Source: Diphasiastrum complanatum (Eukaryota > Streptophyta > Lycopodiopsida > Lycopodiales > Lycopodiaceae). Taken from it: 64,000 nt of DNA. Positions 1 through 10,466 of this stretch are shown piece after piece. The stretch is taken from positions 74,701,501-74,765,500 of the forward strand of contig CM055095.1 of the NCBI GenBank assembly GCA_029204225.1, given 5' to 3'. A program made the position numbers and the translations under genes. The notes below the pieces were generated by a model. It was not told where the DNA came from. It searched no databases and saw nothing but the letters and a program-made list of their open reading frames with translations. The stretch's first letter is position 1, and every line of letters starts with the position of its first letter.

Positions 1-1
1 C

Positions 2-1169
2 AAAGATCAGGGGATCAAGAGACAAACCACTACACCCTATTCACCACAATAGAACGGAGTTGCAGAACGGAAAAACAGATCCATTATGGAGATGGCTAGG
101 GCAATGCTTAAGAGCAAGGGTTTGCCAAATACTTTTTGGGCAGAAGCATGCAACACAGCTACTCATATCTTGAATCGGTGTCCTACGAAGTCCGTGGAGG
201 GTAAGACACCTTATGAAGATTTTACTGGAAAGAAACCTAATGTTTCTCATTTACGAATATTTGGTTGTGATGCTTACGCTCATGTACCTGATGAAAAACG
301 AAAGAAACTGGATGCAAAAGCTGTTAATTGTATTTTCCTTGGATATGATGAAAGAGCCAAGGCATACATGATGTATGACATAGATGCACAAAAGATTGTG
401 ATTTCTAGAGATGCTACTTTTGATGAGATGGGTCAAGATGACCAAATAAAATTGACAACTGATTCCTTTGATGATAAAGCTAAAATGCAAGTGAAGAGAG
501 AAGTTGGTGTCGATATGGAAGAGCCAATGGAAAAAGACAGGGTCAATAATGAGATTCCTAGGAGAGTGCCTAAGTAGTACTTGTCAGTAACAAGTGATGC
601 TAATAAGGGAGATACTCCTGAATCAAGTGAGTAGGGAGAGCTTAGAAGATGAAGTAGAAATCGAAAACCTCCTACAAGATTAGAGATGAATCTAGCCCTA
701 ATGAGTTTTGTGCTCAAGGCTCAGGAACCAAAAACGTTTGATAAAGCAAAGGAGCACAAGGAGTGACATGAAGCTATGGAAACAGAAATGGAAGTTATAT
801 CGAAAAATAGGACGTGGAACTTGGTTGAGCTACCTGATGGTAAGACGATATACAAGATCAAATATGGAGCTGATGGGCAACTCAACAAGTATGAAGCACG
901 GTTGGTTGCGAGAGGATTTGAGCAGCAGGAAGGTATTGATTTTGAAGAAACCTTCGCACCCGTAGCTAAGATGGTAACTATATGTTCTATCATTGCTATT
1001 TCTGTTTTCTATGGTTGGAAGATCCAGCAAATGGACGTTAAATTTGCTTTTCTTAATGGAGTGCTGGATGAAGAGGTGTACTTAGTACAACCTCAAGGAT
1101 TTGTTGAGCCAGGGAGAGAGCATCTCATTTGTAAGCTCAACAAAGCCATTTATGGATTGAAGCAGGCAC
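2..1169 (+). pseudogene. Copia integrase C-terminus and RT N-terminus (outer element)
   Basis: The 86-577 frame carries the integrase end: FWAEA near the start, then LRIFGCDAYAHVP and a FLGYDERAKAY block, both typical of Copia integrase C-terminal regions. A TAG near 575 and further stops separate it from an RT segment at 776-1174. That segment has the RT start (RTWNLVELP, KYEARLVARGF, ETFAPVAKM) and runs through QMDVKFAFLNG to KAIYGLKQA. RT is cut after GLKQA by the insertion of element A at 1170. The frame changes and stops mean no functional polyprotein. Confidence 0.85.
1165..1169. repeat. Target-site duplication of element A, left copy
   Basis: GGCAC directly precedes the left LTR of element A and matches GGCAC at 7600-7604 exactly. 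Confidence 0.93.
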
Positions 1170-1824
1170 TGTGAAAAATACAGATCCTAAGTGGATCTAA
1201 ACTCCAAGATCATTGGCTTGAATGCTTGCACTCCAAACTACATAAGCTAGGAATTGGCAACACATTCTATGCTACCTAGAATGCAAAGAACTTGATCAAA
1301 AAGCATTTATCACAAATGGAAACTTCCATAAACATCAAGTGCGGCCCAAAATAGCATTATACAGTCCATAATACATCAGCCTATCACTTTTGGAAAGCAC
1401 CTAAGATCATACACAATAGCTTGAAGACAATACACACAACAATGCTCTCAATGGAGGAAGAAACAATGACAATGATCTATTGATCTCAATGAAGCATACA
1501 AAAGGTTTCTCCAACCTGTTCTCCACGACTTCCCTACTATTTATGGATGAGGAAGATGACTCTCTCTCCTCTCTCTAGAAGGTACTTGACCCTAGATATT
1601 CCCTATATAGGAAAAATAGCTAAAAATGGCTTATATGACCAAAATACATCAAAATGGTCTCATTTTGAAGGGTATGAAGTTTGACACTTCATCATACTGA
1701 AAAAATACAGTAAATAAAAACATTGTGGCCTGGTTCACACGTGTGAAACTCCAGAACCAAAACTATTTACAATTTTAGCCAATTTAGGCCTCAAACTAGC
1801 TAGGAAATGTTGACAATTTTCACA
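1170..1824 (-). repeat. 3' LTR of element A
   Basis: 655 bp, starting TGTGAAAAAT and ending ATTTTCACA on the plus strand. Read by eye it matches 6945-7599 over its full length. It carries the palindrome TTCACACGTGTGAA with a CACGTG core near 1734-1747. The stop codon of the RT/RNaseH frame overlaps its inner edge. Confidence 0.95.
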
Positions 1825-3064
1825 CTCCCTCTTCAACATTGGATGCTAGTTTCAACATAGTCTTTGAGCACATTCCAAGATTAGATCTATGCATTAAATA
1901 TAGGTCCTTTCCCAATGGTTTGGTGAAGATATCAGCCACACACTCCTTTGAAGAGACATGTTGAAGCTCCACCTCTTTGGCAATGACTTGATCTCTCACA
2001 AAATGGTGAGCAATCTCAATGTGCTTGCTCCTTGCATGAAAAACAGGATTGCTTGCCAAGCTTTGGGCTGAAAGGTTATCACAAAGTATGATTGGAGTCT
2101 TCTCTGGTTCCAGCAAGTGAAGATCCAATAACATCCTCTTGATCCAAAGAATCTCCTTGGTGCATGTTGTTAATGCCTTGTACTCGGCTTCGGTGGAAGA
2201 TAGAGAGATAGTTGGTTGCTTCTTTGATAGCCATGAGACCACTCCATCTCCAAGATAGATTGCAAAGGCACTTGTTGACTTCCTATCCATTTGATCACCT
2301 GCAAAATCTGAATCTGAAAATCCACAAAGGTTAGGTGTAGTACCTCCATACAAGATGCCAAAATCTCTAGATCCCGAGATGTATCTAAGTACTCTCTTTC
2401 CTAGCTTCCAATGAGCCTCACTAGGATCTTGCATAAATTGACTTAGTTTACCAACCACAAAGCTTAGATCAGGTCTTGTGATGGTTAACCATATAAGAGA
2501 TCCTATTAGCTTTCTATAGAGAGTAATGTCCTTGAAGGATCTTTCATTACTTCTTGTAGTTAGCTTTACATTTGATTCCATAGGAGTAGAAACAACTTTA
2601 CAATCTTCCATATGAAACCTTTTTAGAATAGAGTTAACATACTTTTCTTGACATATGAATGTAGATTTAGAAGTTCTAATAATCTCTATTCCTAAGATAT
2701 AATGAAGTTTACCAAGATCTTGAATTTCAAACTCTCTTTTGAGTGCCATCTTGATTTCATCTATATCTAGATTGTTACCACCACTTAAGATAATGTCATC
2801 AACATAGATCAAAAGTAAAGTGATATCATTTTCATTCAATCTAAAGTAGAGAGAATGATCATACTCACTCATAACAAAGTTTTGAGAAAGTAAGAAGGAA
2901 TTGAGCTTAGCATACCAACTCCTTGGTGCTTGCTTTAGCCCATACAAACTCTTTTGGAGATAGCACACATGATTAGGCTCATCATGTGAAACATAGCCCT
3001 CGGGTTGCTCCATGTAAATATCTTCTTCAAGATCACCATTCAAGAAGGCATTAGTAACATCCAT
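1820..3064 (-). CDS. Element A pol, downstream part: RT and RNase H
   Basis: This 414-residue frame continues the polyprotein after the single TGA at 3068-3070 and stays in the same reading frame. It starts in the conserved RT block MDVTNAFLNG, holds KSLYGLKQAPRSWYAKL and the catalytic box LLIYVDDIIL near residue 89, then HYILGIEI. RNase H follows with SDSDFAGD (near 248), STEAEYKAL (near 291), CDNLSAQSLASN (near 330), ARSKHIEIAHHFVRD (near 350) and DIFTKPLGKD (near 380). It makes cDNA from the element RNA and degrades the template. The ATG used by the frame is not a real start: the product would come from a polyprotein. The stop falls at the PPT/LTR junction. Confidence 0.93.
   Translation of the reverse strand: MDVTNAFLNGDLEEDIYMEQPEGYVSHDEPNHVCYLQKSLYGLKQAPRSWYAKLNSFLLSQNFVMSEYDHSLYFRLNENDITLLLIYVDDIILSGGNNLDIDEIKMALKREFEIQDLGKLHYILGIEIIRTSKSTFICQEKYVNSILKRFHMEDCKVVSTPMESNVKLTTRSNERSFKDITLYRKLIGSLIWLTITRPDLSFVVGKLSQFMQDPSEAHWKLGKRVLRYISGSRDFGILYGGTTPNLCGFSDSDFAGDQMDRKSTSAFAIYLGDGVVSWLSKKQPTISLSSTEAEYKALTTCTKEILWIKRMLLDLHLLEPEKTPIILCDNLSAQSLASNPVFHARSKHIEIAHHFVRDQVIAKEVELQHVSSKECVADIFTKPLGKDLYLMHRSNLGMCSKTMLKLASNVEEGV
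1825..1835 (-). promoter_or_regulatory. Polypurine tract of element A
   Basis: On the minus strand GAAGAGGGAG directly precedes the 3' LTR. This is the expected primer site for plus-strand DNA synthesis. The same tract occurs beside the LTR of E (17167) and F (60508). Confidence 0.85.
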
Positions 3065-3067
3065 TTG

Positions 3068-5773
3068 TCACATATCCCAATCATAAAGAGTTGCAAGAGA
3101 GATTAGGATTCGAATAGTTACCATCTTTGCCACGGGTGCAAAGGTCTCATCATAGTCAATACCATATTCTTGAGCATACCCCTTTGCCACCAACCTTGCC
3201 TTGTACTTGTTGATTGATCCATCTTGATTTGTCTTGATCTTGAAGATCCACTTACAACCAATTGCCTTCTTGTCCTTTGGAAGCTTTACCAACCTCCATG
3301 TGTTGCTTTTGATGAGTGCTTGATGCTCATGATCCATGGCTTGGATCCATTCCTTCTTTTGAATTGCTTCACCTACACAAGTTGGTTCATCAAAAGAGGT
3401 AAGAAAAGCAAAGTTAGAGTTGTCCACCACTTGCTTTCCTTTTTCATCATAGGTTAGCCTTGATGGCTTAGCCCTTTGCCTTTGAGTCTTCCTTGAAGTT
3501 TGCTTTGGAGTGGCATCTCCATCTTCATCCAAGACATCTTGCACATCATGATGATTAGTAGGCACATCAACATCAACATCAACAACATTGGAAACATTCT
3601 CTTCATGAAAGATGACATCCCTACTTATGACAACTTTCTTTGTAGAAGGAATGTACACTTTGTAAGCCTTGCTTACTTCACTATAGCCAACAAACACACC
3701 CTTCTTTGATGAAGGATCTTCTTTAGTTCTATCATCAAGTGTGATATTGACAAAACATGTACATCCAAAGATCCTACAATGCTTGACACTCGGCCTTCTA
3801 CCATAAAGAACCTCATGAGGAGTTTTACCATCCAAGGAAGCACTTGTCCATCTATTACATAGATAGTTAGCACATGCTAAAGCTTCCCCCCAAAAAGACT
3901 TAGCAAGATTAGCATGTAGTCTCATTGCCTTGGCACATTCACAAAGGGTTCTATTCTTCCTCTCGGCCACTCCATTCTGTTGTGGAGTCCTAGGACTAGA
4001 CATCTCCCTCTTAATCCCATGTGCTATACAAAAGTCTTTGAACCTATTTGAGGTGTATTCCCCTCCATTATCAGATCTTAAGCATTTGATCTTTGTATTG
4101 AATTGGTTTTCCATTTCATTCTTGAACTTGACAAATGCAGCAAACACTTCATCCTTACTTTTAAGAAGATAGATCCAAGTATACCTACTAAAGTCATCAA
4201 TGAAAGTTGCATACATCTTTGCCCCACCATTGCTAGTTGTACTAGAAGAATGAATATCAGAATGCACAAGTTGAAAAGCTTCTTTAGATCTAGAAGTAGA
4301 TCTAGAATAAGCAAGTCTATGAGATTTGGACAAGGCACAATGTTCACAAACACTATTGTTTGCAACAAGACTTTTAGGGAGACCAAGAACAAGCTCTTTC
4401 TTTGCCATTACCTCCAAAGATTTGAAGTTGGGATGGCCCAACCTCTTGTGCCAAACTTCTTGGTTTGTCAATTGCTCCCTAGCCATACATCCTTCATGAT
4501 TAGAGATCACACATGCATCAAGCTTGAAAAGTTTACCATGCCTCCTACCTTGAGCAATCAAGGATCCACATTTACTTATCAAACATGCATCTCCAATGAA
4601 CTCCACATCAAGTCCTTTGTCAATCATTTGACTTACACTAAGCAAATTCTTAGTGATTGAAGGAATGTACAAAACATTTTCAAGATTTGCTTTCCTATTT
4701 GTTGAAAGGGAAATAGGAATAGTGCCTATGCCTTTGATGTCACATTGACCATCATTTGCAGTGTAGATGATGTTACCTTCTCCCTCATAAGACAATAAGG
4801 ATGTAAAGTATTCCTTATGTCTTGTCATGTGAGATGAGGCTCCACTATCAATCCACCAAGGATCATTATCATCTATGTTGGCTAACAAACTTGAAGTCAT
4901 AACAAGTGATTCACATGTGTTATGTTCTTCCTCATCTATTGTAAGATTTCCTTGCCTCTCTCCTTGCTCTCTTTTCTTCTTATAACATTCATTTGCAAAA
5001 TGACCTTTTATCCCACAATAAAAGCACTTGAACTTTGACTTATTGTTCTTAGTAGAAGAGGAAGAGGAAGAGTGATCATCATGATCAAAGTTACCACCTT
5101 TGGACCATTTCCCTTTGCCTTTACCTTTGCCCTTGAATTTGCCTTTTGTGAAGAAAGCCTCTTCACCTCCACCTTGCAAGGATGCACCATCAAGCTTTGA
5201 TTGCAACCTATGTTCTTCAGCCAATAAGATTTCTTGCAAGTCAACCACACTTGGCAAGACTCTTTGAATGGCAAAACTTTGCACAAGGTTAGCATGTTCA
5301 TTTAGCAAACCATTCAACATAACTTGGACTATTTCACCATCTTTTATGTTCTCATCAATGCATGCTAAATCATCACTTAGGGACTTAACTCTCAAGATAA
5401 ATGCATGAGCACTTTCACCCTCTCTTTGCCTACTAGAAAATATTTGTCTCCTTAGGGTCAATACCCTAGATGTGGACTTTGATTCAAAGGGCTTCTTTAA
5501 GGCATTCCATGCCTCACTTGCACTTTGACACTTTCCAACTTCCTTGAGAAGTTCATTTGTAACATTCATTTTAATGATATGAAGAGCCCTTTTGGCCTTC
5601 TTATCAAACCTTTGTTGCTCTTGAAGTGTGAGAGGTCTCTCTTCAATTTCTGCAACTATGTCCATGAGTTCATTCAACTCAAGTAAGGACTCCATCCTCA
5701 CTTTCCAAGTAGAGTAGTTTGATGAACTCAACCTTTCACTAGACTCTAGCATGATCCCACCATTGGAAGCCAT
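3068..5773 (-). CDS. Element A gag, protease, integrase and RT start
   Basis: A 901-residue frame starting at an ATG in context MASNGGIMLES. Residues 1-240 are a Copia gag (LSSSNYSTWKVRMESLL). A lysine/glycine-rich stretch precedes the zinc knuckle CFYCGIKGHFANEC near 248-262. The protease active site is WWIDSGASSHMT near 306-318. The pre-integrase block VWHKRLGHPNF lies near 438. The integrase catalytic residues sit in LVHSDIHS, SDNGGEY and NGVAERKNR (near 502, 567 and 600). RT begins near 825 (WRLVKLPKDKKAIGCKW). The frame ends at TGA 3068-3070, where related copies have tryptophan, so this is most simply a G-to-A nonsense change. Everything upstream is open, and gag, protease and integrase could still be made. 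Confidence 0.94.
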   Translation of the reverse strand: MASNGGIMLESSERLSSSNYSTWKVRMESLLELNELMDIVAEIEERPLTLQEQQRFDKKAKRALHIIKMNVTNELLKEVGKCQSASEAWNALKKPFESKSTSRVLTLRRQIFSSRQREGESAHAFILRVKSLSDDLACIDENIKDGEIVQVMLNGLLNEHANLVQSFAIQRVLPSVVDLQEILLAEEHRLQSKLDGASLQGGGEEAFFTKGKFKGKGKGKGKWSKGGNFDHDDHSSSSSSTKNNKSKFKCFYCGIKGHFANECYKKKREQGERQGNLTIDEEEHNTCESLVMTSSLLANIDDNDPWWIDSGASSHMTRHKEYFTSLLSYEGEGNIIYTANDGQCDIKGIGTIPISLSTNRKANLENVLYIPSITKNLLSVSQMIDKGLDVEFIGDACLISKCGSLIAQGRRHGKLFKLDACVISNHEGCMAREQLTNQEVWHKRLGHPNFKSLEVMAKKELVLGLPKSLVANNSVCEHCALSKSHRLAYSRSTSRSKEAFQLVHSDIHSSSTTSNGGAKMYATFIDDFSRYTWIYLLKSKDEVFAAFVKFKNEMENQFNTKIKCLRSDNGGEYTSNRFKDFCIAHGIKREMSSPRTPQQNGVAERKNRTLCECAKAMRLHANLAKSFWGEALACANYLCNRWTSASLDGKTPHEVLYGRRPSVKHCRIFGCTCFVNITLDDRTKEDPSSKKGVFVGYSEVSKAYKVYIPSTKKVVISRDVIFHEENVSNVVDVDVDVPTNHHDVQDVLDEDGDATPKQTSRKTQRQRAKPSRLTYDEKGKQVVDNSNFAFLTSFDEPTCVGEAIQKKEWIQAMDHEHQALIKSNTWRLVKLPKDKKAIGCKWIFKIKTNQDGSINKYKARLVAKGYAQEYGIDYDETFAPVAKMVTIRILISLATLYDWDM

Positions 5774-6932
5774 GATTCTAATGTTTCTTCAACTTTTAGG
5801 TTCTGTCCTAAAGCACTTAGCACTCACTTTTCTCTCAACAAATGATAGATAAAGAGATCTATGAAGATTTAGGACCCTAAAACACTTCTATCTTGAACCT
5901 AGATGGTTTCCAAGCATAGAAAGGAAGATTGAAACACATGCAACACTTTGCACACACTAAGAATGGATTACAAAATCAAACCAACCTGAACACACTCTTG
6001 CTTAAGCTCTCAAACTTTCCAGCAAGTGACCAAATCAAGTTATGGTGTGAAGAGTTACTTGCATTCTTAGAAAATACCCAAAACTAGGATGCCAAGATTA
6101 CCTAGTAATGAACAAACTTGATCAACATATGATCAACACACTAAGATATTGATTCAACCTGTAAAACCACATGTAAACCACACTTCTAAAAGTTTATAAA
6201 CTCCAGCAAGTGATAAATACAAGATTTAGAGGTGAATGAATGAGCACACTTAGTGAATCACAAGACTAGCTTCACTATCTTGTCAAATCTTGGTGTTTAG
6301 ATGTAGATCTAAGATCACTTCACATGAGAATGTTCCTCAACCTGTTAAGAACCTGAAAACACACTTGCATAATGGTTAACACCTTCCAGCAAATGCTCCA
6401 ATCAAATTACATAAGGAGAGTTACTTACATGCTCAACAAAGTACACCAAAATTTATGCCAAATTGATGACAATCTTTACAATATGCTCTTCACAATGGAG
6501 CTTGCAATATGTTCACCCAAAAAAGGGGATCTTTCATCCAAATGGGAGCTTTGCTCAGCCTTTAGGAGAATTACAACTCACTCAAAAGAGCATTTGTCAT
6601 CCACTTAAGGAGAAGTTTCATCCACTTAAGGAGAGTGTTCATCCAAGAATGGAGATTGTCAACAATAGGATTGAAAAGAACATTGTTAGTATTGAATATG
6701 CACAAGCCTCACAATAACAAATGATTAGGTGTTATGATCTGATCCAAAATAGTTTCTTTTCAGCCTCTGATCTTCAATAGACCTGAAATATGCTTTTGAT
6801 CCACAAGTTCAACTCACAAAACAAAGGTTAGTAAGATTTGATCAACAAAGCAATGCAAAATCATGCTAGAACTTGATCAAACATCCAAATATCACCAAAA
6901 ATGGAATACTTACTGTAAATAGAAGCCAACCA
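5774..6932 (-). other. Untranslated leader of element A
   Basis: About 1.16 kb lies between the primer binding site and the gag ATG, with no coding signal. It contains a short direct repeat around 6598-6650 with unit CATCCACTTAAGGAG, repeated two to three times. The equivalent leader of element E (21520-21600) has an extra, modified unit. Confidence 0.7.
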
Positions 6933-6944
6933 GCTCTGATACCA
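6933..6944 (-). promoter_or_regulatory. Primer binding site of element A
   Basis: On the minus strand this reads TGGTATCAGAGC, the standard plant Copia site complementary to the 3' end of initiator tRNA-Met, directly inside the 5' LTR. Confidence 0.93.
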
Positions 6945-7599
6945 TGTGAAAAATACAGATCCTAAGTGGATCTAAACTCCAAGATCATTGGCTTGAATGC
7001 TTGCACTCCAAACTACATAAGCTAGGAATTGGCAACACATTCTATGCTACCTAGAATGCAAAGAACTTGATCAAAAAGCATTTATCACAAATGGAAACTT
7101 CCATAAACATCAAGTGCGGCCCAAAATAGCATTATACAGTCCATAATACATCAGCCTATCACTTTTGGAAAGCACCTAAGATCATACACAATAGCTTGAA
7201 GACAATACACACAACAATGCTCTCAATGGAGGAAGAAACAATGACAATGATCTATTGATCTCAATGAAGCATACAAAAGGTTTCTCCAACCTGTTCTCCA
7301 CGACTTCCCTACTATTTATGGATGAGGAAGATGACTCTCTCTCCTCTCTCTAGAAGGTACTTGACCCTAGATATTCCCTATATAGGAAAAATAGCTAAAA
7401 ATGGCTTATATGACCAAAATACATCAAAATGGTCTCATTTTGAAGGGTATGAAGTTTGACACTTCATCATACTGAAAAAATACAGTAAATAAAAACATTG
7501 TGGCCTGGTTCACACGTGTGAAACTCCAGAACCAAAACTATTTACAATTTTAGCCAATTTAGGCCTCAAACTAGCTAGGAAATGTTGACAATTTTCACA
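6945..7599 (-). repeat. 5' LTR of element A
   Basis: 655 bp, TGTGAAAAAT to ATTTTCACA on the plus strand, apparently identical to 1170-1824. The palindrome TTCACACGTGTGAA lies at 7509-7522, near the start of the LTR in element orientation (U3). A TATA-like CCTATATAGG lies near 7377-7386. Confidence 0.95.
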
Positions 7600-7604
7600 G
7601 GCAC
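7600..7604. repeat. Target-site duplication of element A, right copy
   Basis: GGCAC follows the right LTR directly and matches 1165-1169. Confidence 0.93.
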
Positions 7605-8692
7605 CACGGGCGTGGTACTCTTGCATTGATGAACACTTCAAGCGAAGGGGAATGATAAAGAGTGATGTTGATTCTAATCTTTACATTCTAAGACAAGATT
7701 CAGATATAGTGTTCATTGTGTTGTACGTGGATGATTTGATTATTATAGGAAGTAATGAGAGCTTAATTGATGAAATAAAATCAGATCTTTCCAAAGCTTT
7801 TGACATGAGTGATCTAGGATTGATGCACTATTGTCTTGGCATTGAAGTATGGCAAAATGAAGACATGGTCTTTCTTATACAAAGCAAATATGCACGAGAT
7901 TTGTTTTATAAGTTCAATATACAAGATTGTAAGCCTTTGAGTACACCTATGGATGTCAACATGAAGCTTACTGCATATGATGAATCTGAAAAAGTGGATG
8001 CTTATTTGTATAGATAGCTGGTGGGTAGTTTGATTTATTTGACACACACACGACCTGATATTTCTTATGATGTTGGTGTTGTTAGTCAATTTATGCAAGA
8101 TCCTAGTTAAGCACACTGGAAGTCTGCTAAACGTATTCTCAGATACATTCGAGGGACATTGAATTTTGGTTTGAAGTATGATCAACCTGAAACGCCAATG
8201 TTGGTAGGTTATACAGATCCCGATTGGGCAGGTAATATTGATGACAGAAGATCTACAAGTGGTCATACATTCAGTTATGGTACAGCTGCAATTTCATGGA
8301 GCAGCAAAAAGCAACCTACAGTAGCCTTATCATCGACCGAAGCTGAATATCGAGCACTCAACAATGCTACACAAGAAGCGGTATGGTTACAAAAATTGCT
8401 TGTGGATTTAAGTCACCCACAGGTGGATGCGACTACTATATCTTGCGATAATCAAAGTTGCATTCACCTTGCCAAAAATCCAGTTTTACATGCTCAAACC
8501 AAGCACATCGAAATACACTACCATTTTGTTCGAGAGAAAATTCTTGATAGAGCCATTGATCTTGTTTTTTGTAAATCTGAAGATCAAAAGACAGATATTT
8601 TTACTAAGTCATTAGGTAGATGTAAATTTGAGAGGTTTCGTACTCTATTAGAGATAGAAAAATGTAATTTTATCATTGAGGGAGAGTTGTAG
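7605..8692 (+). pseudogene. Outer Copia element: RT C-terminus and RNase H
   Basis: Continuation of the element seen at 1-1169. It holds the RT catalytic box VLYVDDLIII, LMHYCLGIEVW and PLSTPMD. RNase H follows with YTDPDWAGN, STEAEYRALNNA, CDNQSCIHLAKNP, QTKHIEIHYHFVREK and DIFTKSLGR. In-frame stops at about 8018 (after DAYLYR) and 8108 (after MQDPS) break the frame into 7652-8017 and 8159-8692. The final TAG overlaps the start of the putative 3' LTR. Confidence 0.88.
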
Positions 8693-9033
8693 AAATCAAT
8701 GATAAACTTCATTGTTACCGTTTACGATGCACATTAATGTTGACAGCTGTGACCAGCTGTCAATAGTCGTAGGCTAGTCTATTAGTCTACTCGTAGGTTT
8801 TCTCTCTCTATCAGGGTTCAGGGTTTATTTGTACATCTTACATTCTGTATGAGTTAGTGTGATAGAGTGATAGTATGTGTTCTTCTTTTGTCTTCTTGTG
8901 GTGATTGCTTATGGTGAATGCTTGATGTTGCATATCTAATTATTGACATTCTATCCTCTCCATCCCTATCTCTCTAGTAATCTGTATCCATTCACTAGTT
9001 GTTGTAAATACTTGTACATTTGCATACTCTACA
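8688..9033 (+). repeat. Putative 3' LTR of the outer element
   Basis: Starts TGTAGAAATC right after a purine-rich tract (GAGGGAGAG) that follows the RNase H frame. It ends plausibly at ...ACTCTACA, giving matching TGTAG/CTACA ends. The 5' LTR is outside the window, so the right boundary is inferred and could lie further right. Confidence 0.5.
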
Positions 9034-9976
9034 TAAATACACTTGTTTCTTGATAGTTTGCAGAAATACAAAGGAATAGATGACAGTGTCCTGATGACGC
9101 TCGGCCGACACTGACTATTCGGTCGCCCTTCGACTATTTGGCCTACCCCGACTATTCATCGGTCACATCAACTCATCCGACACCAACTATTCGTCGGACA
9201 CCCCACATCGACAATTCGACTTCACCAATTAGTCGTATGTCACTATCAACTCCAAAAGTTGACTCGAACAATCGGCGGGTCATCAGGACCTTCATCACGA
9301 CTGGACAGAATCTCTAACAGATTAAGATACTGACCGAAGGTGACTGCCAATAGCACGTAGTGCCTTAATCCTAATTGTAAAGTACAAATTAAGTATTCTT
9401 TTAATTAGTTAGACATGTGTATATATCCATCAACTTATCAATTGTTCGGTTAAGCTCCACAAACATTGAATTAGCTCAATTATCTATCAAGTCGATCAAT
9501 TGAACATCCAGAGCATAATTGTTTTGTTCTTTCTCTTTGTTATTACATAGTATTGATTTAGGAAGACCGCAACTTTGTCTGCATTCAAACTGTATTTTCT
9601 TCACGATTGAGTAATTATTGTTCCATAATTTAGGTCGTGTATGCTGTGATTGAATGCTCATTTTATTCATGTTCAGATTGCTTCTTGCTTGCAAATGAAC
9701 TTATTCGTAGAATTATTCATATGACTGATAACCGATGTCGATTTGTCACTCTAGTTTCCGCACCTAATACACATCTGCAAGCTCTAAAACTCAGTTAACT
9801 TGTGCATGGCTATGGAATTGATCATGTTGATCCAATGACTTCGAAGCCATAATCAAGTAGGATAGTTGTCGAAGTCGGTTCTGAATTCGATAGACGTAGT
9901 TGCATGCACTAAGAATTCTGCACGCCCGCGCCTCTGCTGCGCCACAACATATCGTAGAGCCCCAACAATTCACATG
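9034..9976. other. Stretch without a recognised gene
   Basis: No coding frame with recognisable motifs. 9095-9270 holds loose repeats of GACTATTCG-like units (CGACTATTC, CAACTATTCGTCGG). The rest is anonymous AT-rich sequence and may be decayed LTR. Confidence 0.5.
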
Positions 9977-10466
9977 TGTGAAACACAACCTGTAGTACGG
10001 CCTGCAAACAGAGAATGGAATTTATAACACTTTGATTGCATTTGGATCATAAAAACTCAATACAAATGTGGAGTAGCTCGAGATTGCCAATAAGCTCTCA
10101 AAAATATTCTAAGTGTTTACTATGGAGAGCTCACGACATAGAAAAGCCTCTTTCTTTGTAAAGTTAGGTGAATTTCAAGCATGTAATAAGGAAGTTAACT
10201 TGGCTTTCTTGCCCTAATTTGCCAGCATAGCATCATTCCTAGAGTCATGCCAAGAAGTGGCTAGTTGGTCAATCTCCACCACAAATCTAGGATTTAGGTC
10301 CTATAAAGTAGGAATCGCTACCAAATTGACTTGACCTAGTCGATCTAACCTATACTAGGCTAGGTTTTCCACGTGGCTCCATGGCCTCACACTTGTGGGG
10401 CCCACTTATGTACATAATTTAGAATATTTGACATGCTAGATTTGCCTACATAGGCAATTTTTCACA
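9977..10466 (-). repeat. 3' LTR of element H
   Basis: About 490 bp from TGTGAAACAC to ATTTTTCACA on the plus strand, directly followed by CTCCTC, which is a purine tract on the minus strand. The left flank reads TTCACATG, so a start two bases earlier is possible. The partner LTR is missing. Confidence 0.7.

Larger units (their letters stand above)
1170..7599 (-). mobile_element. Nearly intact young Ty1/Copia retrotransposon (element A)
   Basis: A 6430-bp element with 655-bp LTRs at both ends, 5-bp GGCAC target duplications, an initiator-methionine-type primer binding site inside the right LTR and a polypurine tract inside the left LTR. The internal region encodes gag, protease, integrase, RT and RNase H in the Copia order on the minus strand. 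I saw no difference between the two LTRs when reading them side by side, which implies very recent insertion. The only coding lesion noticed is one in-frame TGA in RT. Related but older copies (E, C, F and the D fragments) occur elsewhere in the window. Confidence 0.96.
1..9033 (+). mobile_element. Outer Ty1/Copia element, partial, split by element A
   Basis: The element enters from the left edge inside the integrase domain. It runs through RT, is interrupted by element A at 1170-7599, and resumes at 7605 with the rest of RT, RNase H and a probable 3' LTR. Domain order IN-RT-RNaseH identifies Ty1/Copia. Several in-frame stops show it is dead. The halves join cleanly when A and one copy of the GGCAC target duplication are removed, so A landed in an older resident copy. 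The 5' part (gag, protease, 5' LTR) lies outside the window. Confidence 0.9.

Noticed and set aside
3065..3070. In-frame TGA in pol of A as programmed readthrough
   Set aside because: It lies inside a conserved RT block where related copies have tryptophan, not at a gag-pol border, and is best read as a point mutation.
6933..6944. TGGTATCAGAGC-type sites as tRNA genes
   Set aside because: They are short primer binding sites beside LTRs with no tRNA cloverleaf around them.
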